From the NCBI RefSeq assembly GCF_900143245.1, contig NZ_FRDK01000004.1:1-64000 (forward strand): a stretch of 64,000 bases of DNA. The letters are read 5' to 3'. Below are positions 11,132 to 21,857 of this stretch, one piece after another. A program made the position numbers and the translations under genes. The notes under the pieces were generated by a model. The model did no database searches. It was given only the letters and a program-made list of their open reading frames with translations, and was not told the origin of the DNA. The stretch comes from Flavobacterium fryxellicola. Lineage in GTDB: Bacteria; Bacteroidota; Bacteroidia; Flavobacteriales; Flavobacteriaceae. Each line of letters starts with the position of its first letter. The first letter of the stretch is position 1.

Positions 11132-11531
11132 AAGATTTCATTGAATATAATTCAGTGTTTACCCGTTAACGATTCTATTTTTATAATAAAATTAGAAAAA
11201 CGTTTCGTAAATGATAATAAAGTAATTTAAACAGATTGTAAACGACAAATCAATAATTACCATTTTTTTTAATGTAAGAAATAGTGTTGTTACTTTGAAA
11301 TTAAAGGGCTAAGCAAGAATAATTCAATCGATATAGTGTCTTTTTATTTTTAAAACGAAAATTATTTTCCTAATTAAAAATGGTTTAAAACCTAAAATTC
11401 AAATTTGAATTGCAAATTGGTTTTTATTATCAGTTTTAAATATAAAAAGATTTCTCTATTAAGATGAATTTTGCTATTTTTGTGCCACTTTTATTCTGAA
11501 ATACATTCAGAAGCCAGACAAATTCTATATT
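11132..11531. other. Divergent intergenic region between gltB and sucC
   Basis: About 425 bp of very AT-rich sequence separate the divergent starts of gltB and sucC. It contains TATTTTTG for sucC at 11475-11482, 50 bp before the ATG. I see no open frame or strong hairpin. Confidence 0.6.
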
Positions 11532-12725
11532 ATGAACATACACGAATATCAAGGAAAAGAGATTTTAGCCAGCTACGGAGTTCGCATTCAACGCGGAATC
11601 GTTGCTAATAGCCCAGTTGAAGCGGTTGCTGCAGCAAAACAATTAACTACCGAAACGGGTACAAGTTGGTATGTAGTAAAAGCACAAGTTCACGCAGGTG
11701 GACGTGGAAAAGGCGGAGGAGTAAAGCTTGCCAAAAATTTACAACAAGTGGAAGAAATTGCAACACAAATTATCGGAATGCAATTGATTACGCCTCAAAC
11801 ATCTGCTGAAGGTAAAAAAGTGCACAAAGTTTTAATCGCAGAAGATGTTTATTATCCTGGCGAAAGTGAAACTTCTGAGTTTTATGTTTCTGTTTTATTA
11901 AATAGAGCGACAGGTCGCAACATGATTATGTATTCTACTGAAGGTGGAATGGATATTGAAGAAGTTGCGGAACACACACCACATTTAATTTTTACCGAAG
12001 AAATTGATCCTTCTGTTGGATTACAAGGTTTTCAAGCAAGAAGAATTGCTTTTAACTTAGGTCTTTCTGGAAATGCTTTCAAAGAAATGGTAAAATTTAT
12101 CGATTCTTTATACAATGCTTATATTGGATCTGATGCTTCGATGTTTGAAATCAACCCGGTTTTGAAAACATCTGATAATAAAATTATGGCTGTAGATGCT
12201 AAAGTAAATATCGATGATAATGCTTTATACAGACAAAAGAAATATGCTGATATGCGTGACATTCGTGAGGAAAACCCAATCGAAGTGGAAGCAAAAGAAG
12301 TAGGGTTAAACTATGTAGATCTTGACGGTACTGTAGGATGTATGGTGAATGGAGCTGGTTTAGCAATGGCAACTATGGATTTAATCAAGTATGCAGGTTT
12401 TGAGCCTGCTAACTTCCTTGACGTAGGTGGAACAGCTGATGCAAAACGTGTTGAAACTGCTTTCCGTATTATCTTAAAAGATCCAAACGTAAAAGCAATT
12501 TTGATCAATATTTTTGGAGGAATCGTTCGTTGTGACCGTGTGGCACAAGGAGTTGTTGATGCTTACAAAAATATGGGTGATGCAATTAAAGTACCAATTA
12601 TTGTTCGTTTACAAGGTACAAATGCAGCTATCGCAAAAGAATTAATTGATAATTCAGGAATGCCAATTTTATCTGCTGTTGAATTTCAGGAAGCAGCTGA
12701 TCAAGTAAAAGCAGCACTTTCTTAA
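11532..12725 (+). CDS. sucC: Succinyl-CoA ligase (ADP-forming) beta subunit
   Basis: Beta subunit of succinyl-CoA synthetase, which couples succinyl-CoA cleavage to ATP formation in the TCA cycle. It begins with the family signature MNIHEYQGKEIL. The ATP-grasp domain follows, with the glycine loop GGRGKGGGVKLAKN and the ligands EINPV and VDAKVN. The C-terminal CoA-ligase domain ends with NIFGGIVRCD. The 397-residue length is standard. No sucD lies next to it: it is alone between a promoter box and a terminator, so the alpha subunit must be encoded elsewhere. Confidence 0.97.
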   Translation: MNIHEYQGKEILASYGVRIQRGIVANSPVEAVAAAKQLTTETGTSWYVVKAQVHAGGRGKGGGVKLAKNLQQVEEIATQIIGMQLITPQTSAEGKKVHKVLIAEDVYYPGESETSEFYVSVLLNRATGRNMIMYSTEGGMDIEEVAEHTPHLIFTEEIDPSVGLQGFQARRIAFNLGLSGNAFKEMVKFIDSLYNAYIGSDASMFEINPVLKTSDNKIMAVDAKVNIDDNALYRQKKYADMRDIREENPIEVEAKEVGLNYVDLDGTVGCMVNGAGLAMATMDLIKYAGFEPANFLDVGGTADAKRVETAFRIILKDPNVKAILINIFGGIVRCDRVAQGVVDAYKNMGDAIKVPIIVRLQGTNAAIAKELIDNSGMPILSAVEFQEAADQVKAALS

Positions 12726-12747
12726 TTAGAAAAAAGTTATATATTGA

Positions 12748-12783
12748 AAAACCTGTTCGCTTCGCTGAACAGGTTTTTTTTTG
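12748..12783 (+). terminator. Terminator of sucC
   Basis: AACCTGTTC pairs with GAACAGGTT around a short loop and is followed by nine Ts, 24 bp after the stop codon. Confidence 0.9.
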
Positions 12784-12947
12784 CATAGCACTTTTTTACA
12801 ATTGAAAAAGAATTTTCTGATTTATAAGTAAAAGGGTTTTAGTTATAAAATAAAGTTATCGTAAAAAAATGATTATCGGCGTGGTATCGAATACCTTTGT
12901 AAAAAGCTAGACTTTATTATCTCTAGTATAAATAAATCAAATGCGAT

Positions 12948-14513
12948 ATGAAACTTCAGATACAAAATAAATTCACTACTGAATTACCTGCTGATCCTAG
13001 TGAAATCAATGAGCCTAGACAGGTCAAGCAAGCTTGCTACTCGTATGTATTGCCCAAAAAACCGTCAAATCCTTCTCTAATTCATGCCTCAGTTGATGTG
13101 GCAAATGCTATTGGTCTGTCTGATGAAGCGCTACTTTCAAGGGATTTTTTAAATGTTTTTTCAGGAAATTCAATTTATCCTGAAACGAAGCCATACGCGC
13201 TTTGTTATGCTGGACATCAATTTGGTAACTGGGCTGGTCAATTGGGAGATGGTCGTGCGATCAATCTTACTGAAGTAATTCATGAAAATAAGGAATACAC
13301 ATTACAATTAAAAGGTGCGGGGCCTACACCGTATTCCCGAACAGCAGATGGGTTTGCCGTTTTACGTTCTTCCGTTCGAGAATATTTATGTGCTGAAGCG
13401 ATGCATTATTTAGGTGTTCCTACGACACGCTCGCTGTCGCTCATGCTTTCTGGCGACCAAGTGTTGCGCGATGTTTTGTACAATGGAAACCCAGCGTATG
13501 AAAAAGGCGCTATTGTCTGTAGAGTAGCACCATCCTTTATTCGTTTTGGAAGTTTTGAATTATTCGCTTCTCAAAAAGACTATGTAAATCTCAAATTGTT
13601 AGCTGATTTTACCATCAAAAATCATTTCCCTCATATAAAAGAAGAAGGAGTTGAAAAGTATTTGGCATTTTTTAAAGAAGTTACTCAAACTACATTAAAA
13701 ATGATTGTTGAGTGGCAACGCGTTGGTTTTGTTCATGGCGTTATGAATACGGATAATATGTCCATCCACGGAATCACCATTGATTATGGGCCTTATGGTT
13801 GGTTGGAAGATTATAATCCCAGCTGGACGCCCAATACAACAGACAATCAGCATAAAAGATACCGTTTTGGTAACCAACCTGAAATTGCACTGTGGAATTT
13901 GTATCAATTAGCGAATGCTTTGTATCCTTTGATAAACGATGCAAAACCACTCGAAGCTATTTTAGAGGCTTATAGTACAAATTATGAAAAGGAATATTTG
14001 ACTATGATGCAAAACAAACTCGGTTTCCAAATCAAAAAAGAACAAGATATAGTTGTGATTCAGAGTTTGACCCTATTGTTGGAAAGAGTAGAAACAGACA
14101 TGACAATTTTCTTCAGAAACCTGAGTAATGTTACCAAAGCAGATTCAGCAGCAACAGCTTTCGATTTGATAAAAGACGCTTTCTACAACGAAAAGGACTT
14201 GGATGAAACTATCCTAGCAGATTGGTACACTTGGTTTGAAAATTATAGTATTCGAATAAATGAAGAAATAGTTTCGGATTCCGAACGAAATGAACAAATG
14301 AATACAGTAAACCCCAAATATGTCTTGCGAAATTACATGGCGCAATTGTGTATCGATGAGGCAGATAAAGGAGATTATTCTTTGTTAAAAGAATTGTATG
14401 AAATGCTTAAAAATCCGTATGACGAGCAACCCAATGTTCAAAAATGGTTCGCCAAAAGACCGGATTGGGCCAGAGACAAGGTCGGGTGTTCGATGTTAAG
14501 TTGTAGTTCTTAA
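12948..14513 (+). CDS. selO: SelO/YdiU-family protein adenylyltransferase
   Basis: A pseudokinase-fold enzyme that transfers AMP from ATP to Ser, Thr or Tyr of target proteins and is linked to the oxidative stress response in other bacteria. The family hallmarks are visible: GHQFGNWAGQLGDGRA at about 88-103, LKGAGPTPYSRTADG at about 122-136, HGVMNTDNMS near 265, IDYGPYGWLEDY near 280, and an intact C-terminal tail GCSMLSCSS. The tail carries cysteine where several eukaryotic members have selenocysteine. The 521-residue length is normal. It is a single gene downstream of sucC but behind the sucC terminator. Confidence 0.94.
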   Translation: MKLQIQNKFTTELPADPSEINEPRQVKQACYSYVLPKKPSNPSLIHASVDVANAIGLSDEALLSRDFLNVFSGNSIYPETKPYALCYAGHQFGNWAGQLGDGRAINLTEVIHENKEYTLQLKGAGPTPYSRTADGFAVLRSSVREYLCAEAMHYLGVPTTRSLSLMLSGDQVLRDVLYNGNPAYEKGAIVCRVAPSFIRFGSFELFASQKDYVNLKLLADFTIKNHFPHIKEEGVEKYLAFFKEVTQTTLKMIVEWQRVGFVHGVMNTDNMSIHGITIDYGPYGWLEDYNPSWTPNTTDNQHKRYRFGNQPEIALWNLYQLANALYPLINDAKPLEAILEAYSTNYEKEYLTMMQNKLGFQIKKEQDIVVIQSLTLLLERVETDMTIFFRNLSNVTKADSAATAFDLIKDAFYNEKDLDETILADWYTWFENYSIRINEEIVSDSERNEQMNTVNPKYVLRNYMAQLCIDEADKGDYSLLKELYEMLKNPYDEQPNVQKWFAKRPDWARDKVGCSMLSCSS

Positions 14514-14543
14514 AATTGTATTTGGAACCGGAACAGATAAATT

Positions 14544-14580
14544 TTGACTACAACTAGCTTACAATTAGTTGTAGTTGATT
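14544..14580. terminator. Hairpin between convergent genes
   Basis: ACTACAACTA pairs with TAGTTGTAGT around a nine-base loop, between the 3' ends of selO and the minus-strand gene at 14592. The T tracts on both sides are weak, so termination in either direction is only likely. Confidence 0.5.
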
Positions 14581-14591
14581 TTCAGTGATTG

Positions 14592-15113
14592 CTACTTGAT
14601 GCCAATTGATTCGTAGCCTCTTAATAAAATCTTGTTTTTATTGTCTAAATTTTCTTTGGTTTTTCCCAAGATGTTTATAATATCAAATTTAGTGTCGCTT
14701 TTTCTGAAATTATAAAGTTCACTTGAATTGGTAACTTCAACCGTTAAAATATAGTGGCGGTCTAATTTGAAAGTAGCACTATTCTCCTTCATAAATTCTC
14801 CATTTATCATATAGATGACATCGCTTTTTTTTATGTCGGTATATTCAGATTTGATTTGATCTAAACTTATAAAGTCATATTTGGTTGGATTCTTGGAAGT
14901 GATATGAATTTGTCCAGCATAGCTTTTGCCATTTATTCTAACGTTTTTCTTGTCAACATGTACAGATTCAATTTCTTCCGCTGGTATGTATTTAATTGTA
15001 TTTTTTGGTACTAAGTTTGAATCTAGAAACATGACTGCTTCCTCTTTTTCACTATTCTGACCAAAAATCAAAGTAGTGATGAGTAGTAGTGCTGCAGTTA
15101 GGAGTTTTTTCAT
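14592..15113 (-). CDS. Secreted protein of unknown function
   Basis: I do not recognise a named family. The 173-residue protein has a clear signal peptide (MKKLLTAALLLITTLIFGQ, residues 1-19) and a mature part of alternating short strands. The stretch IKYIPAEEIESVHVDKKN followed by GKSYAGQIHITSKN resembles the plug-like motif of TonB-receptor-related proteins, in which a named residue is set as an alias and then a peptide is said to yield ITTK. The context (a convergent hairpin on one side, a divergent promoter on the other) gives no functional hint. It is probably periplasmic. Confidence 0.7.
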   Translation of the reverse strand: MKKLLTAALLLITTLIFGQNSEKEEAVMFLDSNLVPKNTIKYIPAEEIESVHVDKKNVRINGKSYAGQIHITSKNPTKYDFISLDQIKSEYTDIKKSDVIYMINGEFMKENSATFKLDRHYILTVEVTNSSELYNFRKSDTKFDIINILGKTKENLDNKNKILLRGYESIGIK

Positions 15114-15151
15114 TACGGATTCAGTTTATTATGCTATCGTAAAGCTAAGAT

Positions 15152-15186
15152 ACAAAAAAATCCTGTTCATGGTGAACAGGATTTAT
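15152..15186 (-). terminator. Terminator after the NAD(P)-binding protein gene
   Basis: AAATCCTGTTCA / TGAACAGGATTT with a two- to four-base loop is followed on the minus strand by seven Ts. Confidence 0.85.
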
Positions 15187-15195
15187 GATGTCAAT

Positions 15196-15852
15196 TTAAT
15201 TTGCAATTTCTTGAATCGCATCCGATTCATATATTTTAAAACCTTTAGTATTTGTTTGGGCAATTTTTAAAAGTGCTTTGGCTACGGTTTTACTTTCAAT
15301 GGGTTTGTATTTTTTTATGTTTCCAAGGAATAAAAAAGAAAATGTTTTCATGAAAAATGCACCGAGTTTTTCTCCTAATCTAAATTCGGTTCGATTTCCT
15401 AAAAGAAGGGATGGTTGCAAGATTGAAACACTTTCGAAATCACAATTTTTAAGAAAATTTTCAATTTCGCCTTTAGTTTTTAAATAAAAATTACTCGAAT
15501 TTTCATCAGCTCCTAGGGATGAAATAAGCAGGAATTGATTGACCTTGTGTTGCAATGCAAATGCGGCGAACTGTTTTGGATATTCAAAGTCTACTTTTCT
15601 GAAAGCATTTTTACTTCCCGCACTTTTGATAGTTGTGCCAATAGTACAAAAGAAATCATCGCCAACGACTACTTCTTTATACGTTTCTGGCTTATCGAAA
15701 TCAATAATGTGCTGTGTTAATTTTTTATGCTTTATTCCAGTGTCTCTTTTTACGAAAGAGATCACTTTTATATAGTCATTACTGTCTAAAAGTAAATTCA
15801 ATAGTTGTGACCCTATTAAACCGGTGCTTCCTATAATCAATGCCGTTTTCAC
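15196..15852 (-). CDS. NAD(P)-binding Rossmann-fold oxidoreductase (HTATIP2-like)
   Basis: A 218-residue atypical short-chain dehydrogenase-like protein. The nucleotide-binding motif IIGSTGLIGSQL is at residues 6-17. It is followed by GDDFFCTIGTTIKSAGSK and the region LLISSLGADENSSNFYLKTKGEIE, where the Tyr-x-x-x-Lys pair YLKTK sits as in the HTATIP2/TIP30 and YwnB-like group. The substrate cannot be told from sequence. Its start codon is 2 bp from the stop codon of the upstream DUF1456 gene, so the two form an operon. Confidence 0.85.
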   Translation of the reverse strand: MKTALIIGSTGLIGSQLLNLLLDSNDYIKVISFVKRDTGIKHKKLTQHIIDFDKPETYKEVVVGDDFFCTIGTTIKSAGSKNAFRKVDFEYPKQFAAFALQHKVNQFLLISSLGADENSSNFYLKTKGEIENFLKNCDFESVSILQPSLLLGNRTEFRLGEKLGAFFMKTFSFLFLGNIKKYKPIESKTVAKALLKIAQTNTKGFKIYESDAIQEIAN

Positions 15853-15854
15853 GT

Positions 15855-16325
15855 TTATGATTTTTTATTTTTACCGAAGTTAAATTTTACTTTCTCCACT
15901 ATCTGAACTTTTGAATTTCCTTTTGGATATTGTTTTTTAGAAGTGTTTTTTGCAGCGGGTCTCGATTTTGAAGGGGCTTCATCACCTCTTGACTTTTCTT
16001 CGTCTCTTGGTTTTGCTTTAAATTCAGGTCGGTCTTTAGATCCTTCTTTAGCCGGGATTTGCGCTTTGTGCTTGGCTAAAACATCATTTGGGTTTTTTGG
16101 ATTTTCTTTCGTTCCACGCAAGTGAATTACTAATGCATTTAGGAAATTACGCAACACTTGGTCACCACATTCCATATAATTTTCATGTTTTTCATCACGA
16201 AAAAAAGCACCCAATTCTGATTTAGTGATTCTAAAATCTACCAATTCTAATATTTCAACTATTTGATCGTCGCGAAGCATTAAAGCCACACGAAGTTTTT
16301 TAAAGATATCGTTGTTAGTCATCAT
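15855..16325 (-). CDS. DUF1456 (YehS-like) protein
   Basis: The N-terminal half (residues 3-70) has the YehS/DUF1456 repeat: NNDIFKKLRVALMLRDDQI followed by EILELVDFRITKSELGAFFR and VLRNFLNALVIHLRG. The second half (from about 80) is a highly charged, disordered tail rich in Lys, Arg, Ser and Pro, for example KAKPRDEEKSRGDEAPSKS. Its function is unknown; the charged tail suggests nucleic-acid contact, which is inference. It is the first gene of a two-gene operon, and a TACCTTTG box on the minus strand lies at 16339-16346. Confidence 0.85.
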   Translation of the reverse strand: MMTNNDIFKKLRVALMLRDDQIVEILELVDFRITKSELGAFFRDEKHENYMECGDQVLRNFLNALVIHLRGTKENPKNPNDVLAKHKAQIPAKEGSKDRPEFKAKPRDEEKSRGDEAPSKSRPAAKNTSKKQYPKGNSKVQIVEKVKFNFGKNKKS

Positions 16326-16377
16326 TTTTATTTTTTACAAAGGTACGGTTAAAAAGCAATTACCCTACAATTTTAAT

Positions 16378-17409
16378 TTAGAATTGGTTTTGGTTCAGAA
16401 TAGAAATTATGGCATCCAAATCTTCTTTTTTATGGTTGGCAGTAATCACAATTCTATTCAATTCCTTCTCGCCTGCAGTGTATTTAAAAGTAGTGATAAT
16501 GATTTTATTCGAATGTAAAACGGCATTAATTCCCTTCATTCTAGGGTAAATTAGCGGATAGTCTGGAGCAAAATGGATGGTTTTATTTTTAATCAAGTGC
16601 GTATTAATATAGTCTAAATTGTCCTTTAATTTTTGATGCTGTTGTAAATAGATTCCTGCTGCATCAGTCATGGTTTGGCTGAACGCGGCATTCATTCCAG
16701 CACTAGATACAAAAGTATCCTGAGTTTTTATTTGATTGATAAAATTAGAATCACTGGCAATAACGCCTCCTGTTAAACCAAAAGCTTTACCCAAAGAGGC
16801 GATCATAACTTTCCTTTTAATAGTAGGAAGGTTAATAGTGGAGAAAATTCCGCAACCGTTTGTTCCCAAAATCCCGAGTGAATGTGATTCATCAACAACC
16901 AAAGTGATTTCTTTAGTGTTTGAGATCAAATTTAGAGTGGAAAGATCGATTGGTTTAACTTGAAAAGAGGGTACCGAATCAGTTAGAATCGTGATTTTTT
17001 CCTTTACATGATCCAGCAAGCGAGGATTTAATTTTTCTCCAATGTAAAAAGGAAGACTATTATTTGTCTTTAAAGCAGTATGTGTATCTGGAAAATGAAA
17101 AAAACAATTGGTTTCAGATGTTACTGCTTCAACAACTAATTTTCCCGCAAGCATGCCTGAAGAAACCGTTAGCGCAGCGTCTGCTTTAATGAAATCTGCT
17201 AAAAAACGTTCTCCCTCTTCGTACGCCGTAAGTTGGATATTGGCACTTCTCGAACTTCCATACGCTGTTCCCCATCGCAGAATGTTTTTGATGAGCAGTT
17301 TTTGAAATGCGGAATGCGTTGGTAAACCCAAATAAGCCGTTCCGCCAAAATAGAGGTATTCTTCGTTATTAATCTCAATGGTACGATCCGGAAATTGGTT
17401 GACTTCCAT
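16378..17409 (-). CDS. Class II aminotransferase of the BioF/KBL type
   Basis: A PLP-dependent alpha-oxoamine-synthase-like protein of 343 residues. It has YLGLPTH at about 26-32, GSSRSANIQL at 51-60, the cofactor-contacting VVDESHSLG at 171-179, and the PLP lysine K208 in SLGKAFGLTGG. It is shorter than typical 8-amino-7-oxononanoate synthase (about 385 residues), mainly at the N-terminus. No other biotin gene is nearby. It starts 7 bp after the end of the dipeptide epimerase gene, so a link to amino acid or peptide breakdown is as likely as biotin. The exact reaction is not determined. Confidence 0.82.
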   Translation of the reverse strand: MEVNQFPDRTIEINNEEYLYFGGTAYLGLPTHSAFQKLLIKNILRWGTAYGSSRSANIQLTAYEEGERFLADFIKADAALTVSSGMLAGKLVVEAVTSETNCFFHFPDTHTALKTNNSLPFYIGEKLNPRLLDHVKEKITILTDSVPSFQVKPIDLSTLNLISNTKEITLVVDESHSLGILGTNGCGIFSTINLPTIKRKVMIASLGKAFGLTGGVIASDSNFINQIKTQDTFVSSAGMNAAFSQTMTDAAGIYLQQHQKLKDNLDYINTHLIKNKTIHFAPDYPLIYPRMKGINAVLHSNKIIITTFKYTAGEKELNRIVITANHKKEDLDAIISILNQNQF

Positions 17410-17416
17410 TTTTAAA

Positions 17417-18427
17417 TTAAATTAAAGTTACACCGGTTCCGTTGCGATCAGAATAGGTTATTTTACCAAAATCTAGTGTTATGCCGGTAGCAATATCTTC
17501 TGCCAAAAGGAGTGCGCCGTCCATGTCTACAAAGTCTAATTGTGGCAATAAATGGGCAATTGCGGATATCCCTACCGTAGATTCTGCCATGCAACCTACC
17601 ATAGTTTTCAAACCTAATTTTTTAGCTTCTTCAATCATTCGTCTTCCAGGGGTTAGTCCACCACATTTTACTAATTTGACATTTACACCATGGAAGTGAT
17701 ATTGACACTTTGCAACATCTTCTTCTATAATGCAACTTTCATCAGCTATTATTGGTAAGACCGAATGTTTGAAAACTTCCTTGTGTCCTTCCCAATTGTC
17801 AGCTTTTAGAGGTTGTTCCAAAAATTCCACACCCAATTTTTTTAATTCAATAGCATTATTTATGGTTTCTTCTACAGTCCAACCACAATTAGCATCAATT
17901 CTAAAAACCGCATTGGTGTGCTTTCGAAGTGCTGCGACAATGGCAAGATCTTCTTTGGTGCCCAATTTTATTTTATAAATCGGCCAAGGAAGTTCCTTCA
18001 TTTTAGCGACCATTTTTTCGATAGAAGCAATTCCGATCGTGTAATCTGTCAATGGATTTTTATCAATGGAATAATCCCATAATTCATATAACTTTTTTCC
18101 TTTTTTACGTGCATACAAATCATTATAAGCCATGTCCAAAGCGCATAATGCAAACATATCGTGCTGTAAATAGGGATGAATCATTGCCCAAAATTCTTCT
18201 GGAGTTTCATTTTTGGTAGCTTCAATTAGAGTACGAATTTTTTCTAAATGTATCATCATCATTGGAACTGTCGTCTTGTAATACGGATTAGAAGTTGCCT
18301 CGCCAAAACCGGAAAACCCATCGCTCTTTAATTCCACAATCAAAGAGGGTTGAAAGTCTATTGACTCTCTCGAAATCGTGAAGGTGTGCTTTAATTTGAG
18401 GTTATATTCTCTTAGGATTAATTCCAT
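17417..18427 (-). CDS. Dipeptide epimerase (L-Ala-D/L-Glu type, enolase superfamily)
   Basis: Interconverts L-Ala-D-Glu and L-Ala-L-Glu, allowing murein peptides to be broken down. Counted from MELILREYNL, the catalytic KxK pair is K152/K154 in YKIKLGT, the metal ligands are D178 (RIDANCGW), E204 (FLEQPL) and D229 (IADESC), and the second catalytic lysine is K251 in NVKLVKCGG. An upstream in-frame start would add 28 residues, but it would overlap the end of the preceding esterase gene and has no family support. The ATG at 18427 gives the normal 336 residues and a 38-bp gap. Confidence 0.9.
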   Translation of the reverse strand: MELILREYNLKLKHTFTISRESIDFQPSLIVELKSDGFSGFGEATSNPYYKTTVPMMMIHLEKIRTLIEATKNETPEEFWAMIHPYLQHDMFALCALDMAYNDLYARKKGKKLYELWDYSIDKNPLTDYTIGIASIEKMVAKMKELPWPIYKIKLGTKEDLAIVAALRKHTNAVFRIDANCGWTVEETINNAIELKKLGVEFLEQPLKADNWEGHKEVFKHSVLPIIADESCIIEEDVAKCQYHFHGVNVKLVKCGGLTPGRRMIEEAKKLGLKTMVGCMAESTVGISAIAHLLPQLDFVDMDGALLLAEDIATGITLDFGKITYSDRNGTGVTLI

Positions 18428-18465
18428 TTTGCAAATGATTTTAGTAATTAATGTATCAATATTAT

Positions 18466-19287
18466 TTAGAAGCCGAGCCATAAAAGGGCCTTTACAAAAC
18501 CATCGCGCCACAGTTTTTCGTTGTGCTGTCCGCCTTTTACAATTTTTTTCTCATTCAAATTTAGGCAGTAGCATCTGTTTGAATTTAATAAATTTTCCAT
18601 TTTGTTTACATCAGAAACCATATCGTCACTTTCATTATCTCCAAATAGAAAATAGATTTTTGCCTTTATCTTTTTCGATTCCTCGGTTAGTTTGTAGATG
18701 TCTTTAGTGAACCAAAAAGAAGGCGAGAAAACTCCTGCTTTGCCGAATACTTTTGGGTATTTTAAAATTGCATAAAAAGAATTCAAACCTCCTAAGGAAC
18801 TTCCCATTATTATAGTATGTTTTTTGTCCGCTTTGGTCCTATACTTTTGGTCAATTAGTGGTTTTAATGTATTAACTATGAATGCTAAATAATCATCCGC
18901 TTTTCCTCCACCATATTTTTCATTTTTGAAAGGCGTTAATTCATCCATTCGTTTGTCGTTTCCATGCTCAATTCCTATCACAATTACGGGAGCACTTAGA
19001 CTATCGAGTTTTTCGTCTATATTCCATTCTCCACTATATGATGTTTTAGTGTCAAATAAATTTTGCGCATCATGCATATAAAGTACAGAATAGTTCTTTT
19101 TAGAATTCACATAATTTTTTGGTAAATACACCCAAATTTTTCTTGCTGTTTGAAATAGTGGTGCTTCAATTGTAAAAGTAGAAACTTGTTTTGAAGCGGT
19201 GCTGAGCAGAGGTAGTTTAGCTTCCTGCGCAGTAATTTTTGCTATCGTGAAAAATAAAAGTAGGAGCAGGAACAGTGGTCGAATCAT
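18466..19287 (-). CDS. Secreted alpha/beta-hydrolase esterase (esterase D / Fes type)
   Basis: A 273-residue hydrolase with signal peptide MIRPLFLLLLLFFTIAKITA. The serine nucleophile is S164 in MGSSLGG. The acid residue is probably in FLFGDNESDD, and the histidine lies in GGQHNEKLW. Motifs VYLPKNY and LYMHDAQNLFD are those of the putative esterase family that includes enterochelin esterase and esterase D. The substrate is unknown; an ester or acyl group in the periplasm is likely. It is followed at 38 bp by the dipeptide epimerase and may be co-transcribed with it. Confidence 0.85.
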   Translation of the reverse strand: MIRPLFLLLLLFFTIAKITAQEAKLPLLSTASKQVSTFTIEAPLFQTARKIWVYLPKNYVNSKKNYSVLYMHDAQNLFDTKTSYSGEWNIDEKLDSLSAPVIVIGIEHGNDKRMDELTPFKNEKYGGGKADDYLAFIVNTLKPLIDQKYRTKADKKHTIIMGSSLGGLNSFYAILKYPKVFGKAGVFSPSFWFTKDIYKLTEESKKIKAKIYFLFGDNESDDMVSDVNKMENLLNSNRCYCLNLNEKKIVKGGQHNEKLWRDGFVKALLWLGF

Positions 19288-19343
19288 TATTATGTTTTGT
19301 GTTTTGATTTAAAAACAATATTTTAGCTAAAAATAATAATTTG

Positions 19344-19741
19344 ATGAATACATTTGAAGAAAAGAGGAGTTTACTTTTAGAAATGATTGCTTTTTCTACA
19401 GTTGACGGACATTTGCATAAAAGAGAATATGAATTTTTAGAAATTGTCGCCAAAGAATTGAGTTTAGATAGTACTGTTTTTAAAGATTTTTTTCATCAAG
19501 AATTACCTTTAATACCTATAAAAACTGAATTTCAACGGATACAACAATTTTATAGATTGGCTCTATTGATGTATTGTGATGGAATTTTACATAAAAAAGA
19601 AGCGATCGCAATTCAGCAAATTGCAATTGAGATGGGACTTAATCCACTAGCGACAAAGCGCATTCTTAAGTTGATGAATGAAGCGCCAAATGCAATTATT
19701 GATGCCGAAGTTTTATTGAATGTTTTTCAGGAGCAGCATAA

Positions 19742-19745
<4 letters not shown>
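19344..19745 (+). CDS. TerB-like helical protein
   Basis: A 133-residue all-helical protein. Two similar halves, each with an acidic cluster after a hydrophobic helix (MIAFSTVDGHLHKREYEFLE and LALLMYCDGILHKKEAIAI), follow the pattern of TerB and related metal-binding four-helix proteins. The function is unknown. I use the ATG at 19344; a TTG just before it is not needed. Its last 4 bp overlap the 3' end of uvrB on the other strand. Confidence 0.7.
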
Positions 19746-21733
<1,988 letters not shown>

Positions 21734-21762
21734 CTGTATTAAGGGGCAAAGTTTTACAGCAG

Positions 21763-21795
21763 CAAAGGTACAAAGTTTGGCTTCTTTTTTTCCAA
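21763..21795 (-). promoter_or_regulatory. Promoter of uvrB
   Basis: On the minus strand TTG (21793-21795) is followed after 22 bp by TACCTTTG (21763-21770). This matches the flavobacterial TTG / TAnnTTTG consensus. Confidence 0.6.
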
Positions 21796-21805
21796 AGTTT
21801 AAGCC

Positions 21806-21841
21806 AAAAAAAAACCATTCGCGCAGGCGAATGGTTTTTAG
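21806..21841 (-). terminator. Terminator after the STN-domain TonB receptor gene
   Basis: On the minus strand AAACCATTCG / CGAATGGTTT is followed by nine Ts. It lies 17 bp after the receptor's stop codon and just before the uvrB promoter. Confidence 0.85.
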
Positions 21842-21857
21842 TTAAAAATGGCAAACT

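Noticed and set aside
18428-18511. Longer N-terminus of the dipeptide epimerase
   Set aside because: It would overlap the coding end of the esterase gene and adds a segment absent from the family.
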